DNA of 64,000 nt from Tanypteryx hageni (Eukaryota; Arthropoda; Insecta; Odonata; Petaluridae): positions 682,001-746,000 of the forward strand of contig CM054115.1 in the NCBI GenBank assembly GCA_028673005.1, given 5' to 3'. Below, in pieces: positions 1-10,525 of this stretch (its first letter is position 1; each line of letters begins with the position of its first letter). Position numbers and translations under genes: made by a program. The notes under the pieces were generated by a model. That model saw only the letters and a program-made list of their open reading frames with translations. It made no database searches and was not told the DNA's origin.

Positions 1-1640
1 AAGCGGACGTTATAATACACGGATTCAGTTAAAAATCACAATTGGGCGATAAATTTTAATAAAAATCACGTATACCTAATTAAATTTAAATCCGTCCAGC
101 GGATTGGGAGATGGAAGTTGCGACGGACGGACGGACCAGACGTGTCAATAAGGCGTTCCGCAAATTACCGCTTCGCTGGTAAAGAAGGCCTAAAAACTAT
201 TACTACAGTCTAATACACAATAGGGAATATATCACGGTCTGAATGAAGAACAAAAATATTAGTTATACTAGTAGAAGGTGCTTGCATCTCACCTTGAAAA
301 AATATTACTTTTTCAGAGAGATATTTCATCATGAGAAGTATTCCTTTAGTTCATAGGATTTCTCCTCGGCACCAATTTCCGTTTTTTCATTATGGAACAA
401 TAATGGAGTAAAACAATCGCTAACTTTTGCAATTATAGGGATATTATACTTTCCCCACATTGGATTAATAATTCCACACATTTCTGCCAAATTTTAAATT
501 TATAGCGCAATTACGAACGAAATAACATTTAAATTTAAATAATTTTTAACGGCCGCAATGGATACCTTGAAATGTTCATTCGTTAATATAAACTAAAGTA
601 TAAATAATTTAAAAATTTCAGCTCCCTAACTTTCCGTGTAGTGTCCAAACTTTTACCTATTTATTTAAAATTTAAGAATTTTTATCTGCCAAACAAATTA
701 AAATATCAAACTTTCTATTATCCCTCTTTCATTACAAATATTTTTTTAATTCTAAATATTTCACCTCCGGAGCGATTTTCGTTTTTTTCTTATGTAAAAA
801 TAATAGATTAAAATAATCCCCAAACTTTGCAATTTTATGAATTTTATACTTTCTCCATTATGGGGTACTAATGCTACACATTTATGCCAAATTTCAAAGT
901 TGTAGTACCTCTAGAAGTAAAATAATATTTTTCTATATGCTTAAAATTTAAACATTTTTAACGGTTGCTGCAATATATATATGGAGGGATTGAAATGTTT
1001 ATTTGTGCGAATACACTGTTCTGTAAATAATTTGAAAATTGCAGCTTCCTAGCTCATCCCGTAGTACCTAAAAAAATATTAAACTTTAATGTTCAGACGG
1101 GGTTAAAAAAAACCCCTAAAATTCACAATTTTAAAATTTTCGATTTTTATAGTTGGTTATGAGAAAAGTTCTATAATGTTGCATAATTTCCCATGCCCAT
1201 GCGGAAATACATAAACCTCGAAAATTTGTTCAAACAATCGCGAATTTTTAGCGGCCGCATTGTTGCACTTTTTCAAGATTTTCGTTTTTTCTAGTCGGTT
1301 TTGCACTAAATCCTAACTAAGAAAGAAAATTCGAATCTCCAGCTCATCTGGAAGTGCCTAAACGTTAGTATCCTCCTATATGTTATATCCTCCTCCTCCT
1401 CCGTAAGGAACGTCTGTATATAATGATGTTATTTACTTTTACGTTTTTCGCAGTTCTTTAGCAACGAAGCGGTGATAGAATTATCGGCACGTCTGGTCCG
1501 TCGTTACTTTCATCTCCTAAACCGCTGCGCGGGTTTTAATGAAATTACGTATTAGTGGTCTTTATTAAAATTTGTCGCAAAATTGTGATTTTGAAATGAA
1601 TCCGTCGAATTAGAACTTCCGCTTTACATAATCACATCAA
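1..1640. repeat. Element with about 190-bp inverted arms, split by a Helitron-like insertion
   Basis: The first 190 bases and bases 1450-1640 are diverged inverted copies of each other. Both contain the chain aagcgga, ggattca, aaaatcacaatt, ccgtccagcgg-like and acggacggac-like blocks. The arms enclose a separately bounded Helitron-like copy at 268-1426, so this appears to be a long-TIR DNA element or MITE with a nested insertion. A related single arm recurs near 9,460-9,580, which supports a dispersed family. No coding potential is seen. The left end may lie just outside the window. Confidence 0.55.
268..1426 (-). mobile_element. Helitron-like non-autonomous element, copy 1 (long form)
   Basis: Read on the minus strand, the element starts with TCATTATATACAGACG and ends with CTAG. 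A 3' hairpin remnant lies about 8 bases inside the CTAG end. In the better copies the hairpin is gcttgca-tac-tgcaagc. The copy is preceded by A and followed by T, which is the A^T insertion rule of Helitrons. The interior is AT-rich with no transposase. It shares with copy B of the tandem array a segment around 1,100-1,180 that shorter copies lack. Family membership rests on at least eight copies in this window. The superfamily assignment is inferred from the ends only. Confidence 0.6.
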
Positions 1641-2406
1641 TAAACGCATACTCGTATCTCTCTTAAACGGCATCCGCCAATCGACGATGAAATGCCGAAC
1701 TCGGCTCTCCTTATCGCTTATACGATCTCTAAGGTATAGATTGAAAAATGTATTCAGATAAATAACAAAATTTACTACAAGAAAATTCGCATGGTCCTAT
1801 TTTTAAGCGCTGTAGTTTCGGAGATAAAAAATCGAGAATATTCCGAGAAAAACATCGCATATTTTGACGAAATCGATCGCTAAGACGGTTTCCTCGGAAA
1901 ACAACGATTAAAAATCCGTAAGTATCTCTCCCTAGGTCATATATGATCTGTAAGGTGTAGATGTTATGGTTCCGGAGATGAAAATACGAGAAAATATCGC
2001 GAAATAAATAGCATATTTCATTTGCATCAATCTCTAACGCGGGTATCTCGGCAAACAACTATTAGAAATCCATGTTTTCCTACCCCACACCCTTATATGA
2101 TCAGTGCGGTGAAGTTAAATTAGCGTGTTCGGATTGAGGACGATATATATATATCGCAAGATAGTCCCCGAGACCGTATAATTACGAGTTATGGCTTCGG
2201 AGATTAAAATTCGATCCGATAGGTAGCGTTTCATGCGTATTTTCCGTGAATAACGCCTTGAAATCTGCGTGTGTTATTGCCTTTGTGCAGTATACGCTTC
2301 CTTCGGTATTCCTCTGTTACGCGGTCTAACCGAATTTTAGAATATACGGAATACTTGAACGTTTGTTAGACAAAATATATTTTTTCTGAAATGATTCTTG
2401 TTCGAG
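1427..2406. repeat. AT-rich stretch with degenerate direct repeats
   Basis: No gene is seen. Between about 1,720 and 2,290 a degenerate block recurs about three times, with words such as tatatgatctgtaaggtg, ttccggagatgaaaat and ctcggcaaacaac. The spacing is roughly 155-220 bases. It looks like an old tandem or dispersed repeat. Confidence 0.35.
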
Positions 2407-2733
2407 CAAAATGTCCCTTTAAAGAAGAACCAGAAACACTTCAACCAAATTACCAAACCCGGTGAAGTCGCGCAAAATGTCCCTTTAAGGATGAACGAAA
2501 AACACTTCAACCAAATTACCAAACCCGATGATGCCGCACAAAATGACCCTTTGAAGAAGAACCAAAAACACTTCAACCAAATTACCAAACCCGGTGAAGT
2601 CGCGCAAATGTCCCTTTGAGGAAGAGCCAAAACACCTTAACCAACTTACACATCCCTGTGAAGTTACGCAATATGTCTCTGTGAGGAAGAGCCAAAACAC
2701 TTCAACCAACTTACCAAACCCGGTGAAATTGCG
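2407..2733. repeat. 66-bp minisatellite, five copies
   Basis: Copies start at 2407, 2473, 2539, 2605 and 2669. The first four steps are 66, 66, 66 and 64 bases. Each unit begins with caaaatgtcccttt-like sequence and contains cacttcaaccaaattacc. Because 66 is 22 codons, the array stays open in more than one frame on both strands. The resulting short repetitive peptides have no supporting context and are not called as genes. Confidence 0.9.
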
Positions 2734-3112
2734 TAATATTCTTCCATGTTCGTAAATCCCAGAACAACAAAAGAAGGCCGGAAATCGCATGTGGAGCACA
2801 ATGGTGAACCTAAGGCCTCGGTTTGAATAATACTCTAAAAATCGTTCGCAAGCATTTCTGTTAAGGTCTCAATCGATAAATTTTTATTTCGACAACGTAG
2901 ACATTACTTAAATATGTAAACATTATTATTTATTGCTGTAAACAATACTTTGTAATAATATAGACCGCATGTTAGTACATACGTAATATCATAGACTGCA
3001 CATTAGAAGAATACTCTTACTTCATGTATTATTTGATGAACGAGGTGTCGGAATTGGATCTAATGGCGTCAAGTATTATTGGTATTCTCGCAGGTCATCG
3101 GTCATGGTTGTT
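2734..3112. other. Intergenic stretch, nothing recognised
   Basis: AT-rich DNA between the minisatellite and the second exon-like piece of the minus-strand LRR pseudogene. The later exons expected for that gene (LRRCT cap) could not be recognised here. Confidence 0.4.
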
Positions 3113-3280
3113 TTTTAAGTAGTATCCGTTAAAAAGAGCATGTCCCGATGACTGAAATGGCTTATTTTATTTCCGCGAAGGTCAATCCATCTCCAATTCA
3201 AGCGATTTACTCTCCAGTCCAAGAACAGCGTCTCGATCAAGTTGTCGTTAAGAAATATGACCCGAAGGCGCACATTTACA
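3113..3280 (-). pseudogene. Exon-2-like relic of the LRR pseudogene
   Basis: On the minus strand this piece encodes FLNDNLIETLFLDWRVNRL and then a leucine-rich stretch ending in HRDMLFLTDTT and a stop. It aligns with exon 2 of the plus-strand LRR gene (NNSISTIFLDWRIELPNLRL, then YQEMLF). The AG expected at the 5' boundary is missing: the bases before the homology read ttttttttgtaaat. The second half of the exon is not recognisable. This shows that the paralogues once shared exon structure. Confidence 0.6.
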
Positions 3281-3379
3281 AAAAAAATCCAGGGATTAAT
3301 TATCATAAACAAATATAATGAAGTTTCTCGTTGTAATTGCCCTTCGTAAACGACGGATGAGCTGGAGATTACATACATA

Positions 3380-4152
3380 TAACAGGAGGATACTAATGTT
3401 TAGGCACATCCAGATGAACTGGATATTCGAAATTTTTTTCTTAGGTAGGATTTTGTGCAAAATCGATTAGAAAAAACGAAAATCTTGATAACGTGCAACA
3501 ATGCGGGCGCTAAAAATTTGCAATTGTTTAAACAAATTTTCAAGGTTTAAAAATTTCCGTATGTGTTACGGAGCTGAAATTTTTTTAAGAGGTAGAAAAT
3601 GTAAAAGGCGAAATAAGGATTATACAAATTTTGATATTTTAATTTGTTTGGCAGTTAAAAAGTCTTAAAATTCAAACAAATTGGTAAATGTTTAGATACT
3701 ACGGGGCGAGTTAGAGAGCTGAAAATTTCAAGGTATTTAGAGTTAATCTATTTAAACGAATAAACACTTCATTGTATCTATGAAATTTTTATTTCGGCCG
3801 TTAAAAATTATTTAAATTTAAACAATTAGATAAATGTTATTTCACTTCTAAATGTGCTACAAATTTAAAAATTAGCATACATGTGTGGCATTATTAACCC
3901 AATTTGTAAAATGTATTATATTTATAAAATTGCAAAAATTAGCAATTGTTTTATTCCATCATTGTTCCATAAGGAAAAAATAAATTTGGTCCCTAGAAGA
4001 AATCATTTGAATTAATGAAATATTTCCCATGATGAAATATCTCTATGAAAAATTAATGTTTTCTCAAAGTGAGATGAAATGTTTGCAATATGCAAGCACC
4101 TTCTACTAGTATCTTATATCTTCCTCTGTAAGGAACGTCTATATATAATGAT
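3380..4152 (+). mobile_element. Helitron-like element, copy 2, with extra inverted end
   Basis: The plus-oriented copy runs from aggaggatactaatgtttagg to a hairpin and CTAG at 4106-4109. Directly after the CTAG comes an inverted copy of the family's own 5' end, ending in tatataatga at about 4152 and followed by T. A second stub of the same end follows at about 4155-4190. The far 5' TC end of this copy is missing. It lies in the intron between the two recognisable parts of the minus-strand LRR pseudogene. Confidence 0.6.
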
Positions 4153-4689
4153 ATCCTCCTCCTCTGTAAGAAACGTCGAAATATAATGATACTTTCCCAT
4201 CTCGTTTCCTTTTGGTCGATCGTTAACAACGTCCGCAGTCCACACACAGTTTGCTGAATAATAATTAACTGCAGTTATTAACGTTATTATAAACTTCGTA
4301 AAGAAGTGCGTACTTCTAGCAAAGTCTTCCGTGTAACCTTAAAGTATCTCAAGAATAAGATAATTTATAGTTTTGGAAGTCGAAGAAAGCAAAAACTAAG
4401 AATATTACGTATTTTGATGAATGAAGGGAATAATCGAGCACTTCGAGAAATCGAAAATCCCTTGCAAACGTTTGGAGAAATATATCCGTCTTCGGGACTC
4501 AAACATGGGACAATTTTGTAAAGGAATTGGTAATTTTCACTGGGTCTCCTAGATGGCAGAATCTAAATGGTTTTTACTGCATTACCCTATGACAAACTGT
4601 TCAACAGATAAAATGGGTGAAGGACAGACATTGAGTAATTATAAGTATATAAAAGATGGTTGATGGTTGTACATATCTCCGCATCCATC
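4153..4689. other. Short Helitron-end stub, then unassigned sequence
   Basis: The first 40 bases are a duplicate Helitron-like 5' end. The remainder holds short open frames without similarity to anything I recognise. It would be intronic if the LRR pseudogene retained its original exon structure. Confidence 0.35.
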
Positions 4690-4727
4690 AAATGAGGCAG
4701 TAGGGAAACCTTTCCCTTCCCCAATTC

Positions 4728-4888
4728 TTAGTATCCATATCGAAAAGCCACAACCCTTCGTTGAAACTCAGAATGCTGTTGGACAGGTTAAGTATATTTA
4801 CAGATACACCTCCCTTTGGAAATTTCATGAAAATATCCAAATGAGTCATTCCATTGCTCGAAAGATCCACCTCGTCTACTTTTCTCGA
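4728..4888 (-). repeat. Source segment of a 161-bp duplication (LRR exon)
   Basis: This part of the LRR pseudogene encodes VDEVDLSSNGMTHL and NEGLWLFDMDT. It recurs at 36,401-36,561 with no gaps and about two substitutions, in the same orientation. The duplicate starts at the word ttagtatcc, which is also part of the Helitron-like consensus. Confidence 0.9.
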
Positions 4889-6799
4889 CTTCTCCGGCCA
4901 CTCCAGCACGAATTTGTCAATCCTGTTGCGTGGAAAGCGGAGGACCCTTAAACTTCCTGCCACCAGCAGGAAACCCTCCGATTGGAGGATAGGTCCAAGT
5001 GCTCCAGTCTCTGATCTGACGTCACCAGAAGCGAACTCGAGATTTCAACGATGGAGTTGTTTGACAGGTCTAAGTGCCTCAGCTCCTTCAAAGCGTGGAA
5101 CACACCCTCGGGAACACGTTCCAAGGAGTTACTTCCTAAATCCAGGCGTTGCAAAGCGGGAAGTTCCAGGAAGGGTACAGTCTTTAATAGGTTTCCACTC
5201 AAATCCTAATTCCTTCAGCGAAGTGTTTATGTGAGAGAATAATCCCGGGGGCAAATCTTCCAGATGGTTGTTGCTGAGATCTATCCTGAACACTCGCTTG
5301 ACTTCCTGGAAGAGATCTGCGTGGAACGATTCGATCTTATTGTTCGATACGTTGAAAACCTCGATCTCGGAGATGTAGGAGATGATTCGATTGTTTATCT
5401 CGCGCAGAAGATTGCTCGATAGGTCGAGGGCTGATATTACGCCGGTGTTGGCGACCAGCGCTGCGTTTAGGTGTTCTCTCTTATTGTCCGATAAGTAGAC
5501 TACACGCACGCGGTTGTTGTGGCGAAAAAGGTCTGCTGGCAATGACTTTAGTTGGTTCCCCCGAAGGTCGACGTTGTACAGCATCGGGTTGTTCTGGAAG
5601 AGTCCCTCGGGGAGGAATCGTATCTGGTTCCAACTCAAGTCAATCCAAGTCACGTTGGGAACGCCTCGGAATGCAACTGGTTGAACGGAAACAACGGAGA
5701 AGTTACTGATGTCCAGGGAATTGACTCTTTCTCCCACGATGAACCTCGCTAGACGGATGTCTTTCCCCGCATTATCGTTCAAATCGAACGATATCAAATC
5801 GGTACTCTCGAGAACCGGATGATCCGGTAACTCCGGGAAGGCGTTTCCGGATATGCCCAAGAACCGAATCCTCTTCAAGGACTGGAAGCACCTCGGATCG
5901 AAGCGCGATAGCTGGTTGAAACGTACACTCAATAGTTACGGGTTGGACAACCCGGAACAGCCTTCCGCACTTATTTCCACCAAAGGATTCCGTTCAAGAT
6001 ACAGCGATTTTAAATTGTTCGCGTTCTTGAAGCTTCTAGGCAATGAAGACAAGTGGTTATCTCTCAGACTCAAAGTACTCAAATTTCCCAGATGTTCGTA
6101 GAAGTCCTCTTCCAAAACTTTGAGACCGTTGTTGTCCAGGTAAAGTTCTTTTAGAAGTGGGAGAGTTGGGGTTCGAACACCGCTTCCAGGAGAACCTGAA
6201 GGAGCGTAGGAAAACAGGGAGCTCGGAATGTGACCTAACTTGGTGTTCACGATTTTGAGACGTTCGAGATTAATGACGGTGTCTCGGAACAGGTCTACGG
6301 GAAGCTCGGATAACAAAGGACAGTCGATGGATAACCATCTCTGCCACGCCATGCCTTCCAGTTGTCCCTTCGTGATGGAATAGTCCTTACTCTCTCCGCA
6401 TTCGATCTCCAGGGAGTCGTACGTCTTGTCGGATCCGTTAGAGTATCGTAAGAGGGACCCATATGAGCCCAAAGGTTCCGGACAACTTATCAACCTAACC
6501 GTTGAAAAGGTGTGTCTCTCTAGATGCAGCCACGTGTAATAGTTTTGGCTGATTTTCGAAGAGGGTGTCGTGGTGTTGCATTCTATATCCACGAAGTTTA
6601 AAAAGGGGACGGTGTCGAGATGCAACTCTCCCTCGCAGTGCAACACCGTCATAAAGTAGCCTTGGATGCAGACGCAATTAGGATCGTTCCTGCAGGTGCC
6701 ACCTGTACAGATAGGTTCTTCCATCAACGACCACGCACCGAAAACAATCGTCGCTAACAGTAACGACATGGAGCACTTGTATTGACCCATATCGACCAA

Positions 6800-7539
6800 T
6801 GAGGTATCCCGTCGCGTGTCTTTTATCTACGAACGCGCGTTCGGATGGGCGTCACCACGGCAACTGATCCTATTGAGGAGTGCTGTGATGGAAACCAAAG
6901 CGGAAGTTCGTTTATCGTCTCGAGTCACGAGATTGAAGTCGAAGCAAACATCCGGGTGGAATCGGAAATGCCTCTTCTCTTAAAGGAATTTCGCGAGATC
7001 TCCATGACCAGCGCAATGTTTTTCTCCTCGCGCACGTACTTCACAGAGAATTATCCGAAAGTAATAGCCGTCGCTATTGAATTCTGAGACATTAAAATAA
7101 TACTAAATTTTATAAATGGATAATTTAACTTTTTAGTAAATAGACACAAACCTGTTCCTTGATCTCGGGAACCATCTTTTAAAATTTAGTTAGGACTTGT
7201 CAACGTATCTTTAGAGGTGTCCAAATGCATAGCTAACGGACAGACAACCACGCAACTTTCCATAACATATAGTCAAGGTATTGCGATCGCGAAAATAATT
7301 GACTTTGATGTTTTGAGGGAAATCCACGTCGAGTTCGACACTTGGGCGATGTGTGTGTTGGTCCTATTACTCTGCCCATCAGTATTGTCAGCCCAGTTTC
7401 CAAACAATGGGAAGTAGTCTCAATGACGTCGCCTTGGTGACCGTCTGTGTATATTTGTCGCTCACCAATGTCTTCTTCACGAATGATCCGTTTTCCACGA
7501 AACCTGATATAAGGTTAGTTCTCTCGGAGACTACCTCTG
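6800..7539. other. Upstream region between the divergent LRR genes
   Basis: No gene is recognised. A weak TATA-like word (agataaaag on the minus strand, near 6,820) lies about 25-30 bases before the pseudogene ATG. The remainder holds only short open frames. The distance to the plus-strand gene start is 3.7 kb, so a shared compact promoter is unlikely. Confidence 0.3.
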
Positions 7540-8060
7540 GACTACATATTCCGAATTTACAGGTCCCGGGTTCGATTCCAATTGAGTCCTTTCCCCATTT
7601 CAATTAAATTGTTGATATAGAATCCGTCGTGCGGAGAGGTTTTCTTTCGCATTTTAAATTATTTTTAAATTATGATATCCGAGTGGGATTTGTACTGTTC
7701 GAAGGGGAAAAATGCGGAGATTCTTATTTTCTTAATACACAATTTAGATTTTCGATCGTATCTGTTTGAATTTCTCTCAAAACTTTCGTTTTGGCATTTT
7801 GAAAGATATTTTTTCAATTTGTTGCTATGGTGATGATTATTGTCGAACTCGGCTGGAGCATAGCCTAGTGCATATTCCAGCCGTGTTTGGATTCATAACT
7901 ATCGAGGTAACAAGCAGACCCAAAGGTCGCGGGCTCGATTCCCGCGTAGGGCATGGATGTTGCGATTGTCTAATTATCTTTCTGAGTAGAATATTCAACG
8001 GTGCGAAATGGCCATAGCCGTCGATGCACCTAATGATAAAAATTACCGCTACTACTAACA
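7540..8060 (+). mobile_element. tRNA-derived SINE-like composite
   Basis: Two tRNA-like heads are visible. The first has a B-box-like word gggttcgattcc near 7,567. The second has an A-box-like tagcctagtg near 7,863 and a B-box-like gggctcgattccc near 7,931. The stretch between them shares the words ggatttgtact, ggagattct and a gttgctatgg-like block with 34,060-34,480. This points to one dispersed family with two heads. The tRNA origin is inferred from box A/B resemblance. No intact tRNA fold is claimed. Confidence 0.5.
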
Positions 8061-9250
8061 CGAAAATTTGCGAAGTTGATATTTATATATTAAAATTGCA
8101 TTGAAAGGCAAGTAGGCGGATTATTTCTTTCCAGATCTACTTGTTCAGTTTATATTTATTCGTCGAACGAGAGGCGGATGGCGGGAGAACATCGCTCAAA
8201 ACGATTATTATTTTCGGTTCGAGAATATAATTCGATGAATAATCGATCGGAAATATAATAACGGACGGAAAAGCCAATATGGCGTGCAGCGACTGTCTGC
8301 CTTCGGTTAGGACGGACGGACTAACCGGACGCACCAGCGGATTAAAAGAGAAACCGCTAAAAACTTCAGATTTTATACGAAAACGTAGAGAATAACATTA
8401 TTACAACAACTTCCTCAACTCGGTGTTTAATAAATATATTAATATCTTATATTGAACATTTTAGGCAAAAGCCATAACAAATAATTGCGCGCGATATATT
8501 AGTGCAATTAACCAATGTGAAAATTACGTCTTATCAACGACGTGTATCACGGATTGAAGTCTGTTCGTGCTAATCATAACGAAAAGATGAAAAATTTCGC
8601 CGTCAAAATTTTGAACACGAAATTCGGTCGACGGCAAATGTTTGCGCCATTACCCACATTTCCTTTTTGACCGATATTCCGTCTGCCTGTCTGTGCGAGG
8701 TTATAGAGCAGAGATTTTCATTTTTAGCTGAAGTACCCCTTAATAAAAACGCCATCACGATATCCATATCCTGAATCATTAACGCTAGCTGCGCTGCTGG
8801 CGGAAATGCCCAAGTGAATTGGTATTGTGATAATTAGCAACGCCGCGCGGCGGAACAGCCGAGAAGCTTCCGCCAAACAGGCATCTCTCTCTCGCTCGCT
8901 TTCAACAAATATAAAAATCACTATAAAATATTACGCTCATTTTTCCGGCTTATGAAATTGACTGATTCATAATGCAGTGCCCAAGAGGAAGCCAACAGTG
9001 TGCATTGAATGTCTCTCAGCCTTATGGTTGCGGAGATAACACGGTTTCATTAATTGAATAAAATGTTGTAAACGAATTAATCTAGAGATCTGACGTTTTG
9101 CGCGCGTAATAATAAGACAGTGACTCACAAGTTATTAAACTCGAACTGCAATCAGACTAACCGTGTTGTAATTACGAATCGGCAAATTGACGCCTTCCGT
9201 CTCAGAGCCCTAAAAAGGAGGTCTTTTTTCATTCTCGCCCCGAAAACGTC
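8061..9250. other. Unassigned AT-rich intergenic DNA
   Basis: No convincing gene or known repeat was recognised. Only short open frames with no domain features are present. Confidence 0.3.
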
Positions 9251-9332
9251 AGACCCAGTGCTTCCCGCACTGGGTGCCGCGGCACACACTGGGGCGCCAC
9301 AGCCGAGTTATAGGGGTGCCTTGATAAAACTG
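9251..9332. mobile_element. hAT-type terminal fragment
   Basis: The block starting near 9,257 reads cagtgcttcccgcactggg and continues gtgccgcggcacacactggg. This resembles hAT termini that begin CAGTG or CAGGG and are followed by G/C-rich sequence. No partner end was located nearby. Confidence 0.35.
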
Positions 9333-9459
9333 GTTATGTAAATTAAACAAAGATTTAAATGTGGTTGCGGGTAAATAGGGCGCTAATGTTTTCTCTAATA
9401 AATTGATTATAGTGTGATGGCAACAAATGGATACGTTCTAAAGGCGATAAATTTGAATA

Positions 9460-9580
9460 AGGATCACTCCTATTTAATTAAATTAAAATCCGTCCAGCGG
9501 TTTAGGAGACGAAAGTTACGACGGACGGACGGACGAGATGAGCACATAAACGGGGAACTACGCTGGTGAATACCGCCTAA
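9460..9580. repeat. Single arm of the long inverted-repeat family
   Basis: Shares ccgtccagcgg, ttaggaga and a run of acggacggacgg with the arms at 60-180 and 1,480-1,560. A further relic with the same words is near 26,250-26,310. Confidence 0.6.
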
Positions 9581-9689
9581 AAATGGCTCTTAACGACTTT
9601 GATTAAAATTCACTCAGTTACAGCCATAAACAGTATTACATTAGTTATATTTATCAAAGGTAACAACTAAACAGCCTCCAGAGACACTG

Positions 9690-10205
9690 CAATTAGGCTT
9701 GGTGGTATTGGACGTTTATTTTATATTTATCATTTTTATAAAAGTCAGAAGAACCGATTAGTTTTTGTAACAATCGGTCAACCGGAAGTGGGTGTTTACT
9801 TTTGTCACTTATCTGTTATTTTGAAATATTTGCTTTAATATTTGATAAATGTAAAAATGTGTAAGAATAGAAGTTGTAGAAATTTAATTTACTACACCCT
9901 GTGTTTGAAACAATTTTCCATATAATGCATTGTTTAAGAGATATCTTATATCTTTAGCCGCCACCCCCACGCCACCTACCGACGACTATTGTTAACAATT
10001 GACGCTTAGTTACGTCTTAGTAACGATCCTTTTTCTATTCTAAATTGTTGGAGCTTTGTGACTATATCCAATATTAGAAGGCTATGGCTTTAGTTTATTT
10101 CTGTTCTCTGTAAAGTATAAAATTTTCTCGCAGTTTCTTAAATATTTATTATTATTTGGAATTTTTATAAATATTACAGATATGGAGAAAGTCATGTGGT
10201 GGCCA
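9690..10205 (-). repeat. Dispersed repeat B, copy 1
   Basis: Contains words typical of this family in inverted form: caatcggtcaaccggaagtg, taagagatatcttat, ccaccccca, attgttaacaattgacg and atatggagaaagtcatgtgg. Further copies lie at 24,310-24,394 with 25,450-25,880, 26,350-27,360, 27,470-27,780, 35,127-35,590, and in every unit of the right-hand array. No coding region is seen. Confidence 0.75.
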
Positions 10206-10525
10206 CGTCAGATTTTTATTGTTTACTTTTAGCGCATTCAACAGTTGGCTGTATTAATTCATCGTTTAAATGTTGTTTGAACTTTTTACTTTATTCATTT
10301 TCGACTGCGTTCCGGATGACAGGATAATTTATTACCGTAAATATATTCCGGAAGTCGCTTTTGGCGATAAAGGAAGGACGGCCCGTGGGAACCACCAACT
10401 CCGTATCTTTCCTTCTTTTAATGCGATAGAGACCTCTCGGAAGAGGAAGTGTTCCGACGGGTGCCTTCCGTCGGAGAACGGAGCTCAAGTCTTCGCGAAT
10501 CACGCTTCTCGTTCACGACCGGGAA

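Larger units (their letters stand above)
3113..6799 (-). pseudogene. Toll-ectodomain-like LRR gene, decayed copy
   Basis: The minus strand opens at 6799 with ATG and a hydrophobic leader (LLLATIVFGAWSL). A cysteine cluster follows (CTGGTC...CVC...C), then many LRRs of the LxxLxLxxNxLxxLP type. The organisation matches the plus-strand gene starting at 10,526, so the two are head-to-head paralogues. Damage is clear. An in-frame TAA lies at 5933-5935, and an extra base near 5205 shifts the frame at an LDLSGN repeat. A second shift lies near 4970. An exon-2-like piece at about 3113-3280 reads LIETLFLDW and ends early, without a recognisable AG acceptor. A Helitron-like copy sits in the intron. 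Sequencing or assembly indels could explain one lesion, but not all of them. Function of an intact member would be extracellular ligand binding. Confidence 0.75.

Noticed and set aside
2398..2799. Short repetitive peptides from the 66-bp minisatellite on both strands
   Set aside because: Open frames follow from a period divisible by three. No start context, splice sites or homologue is visible.
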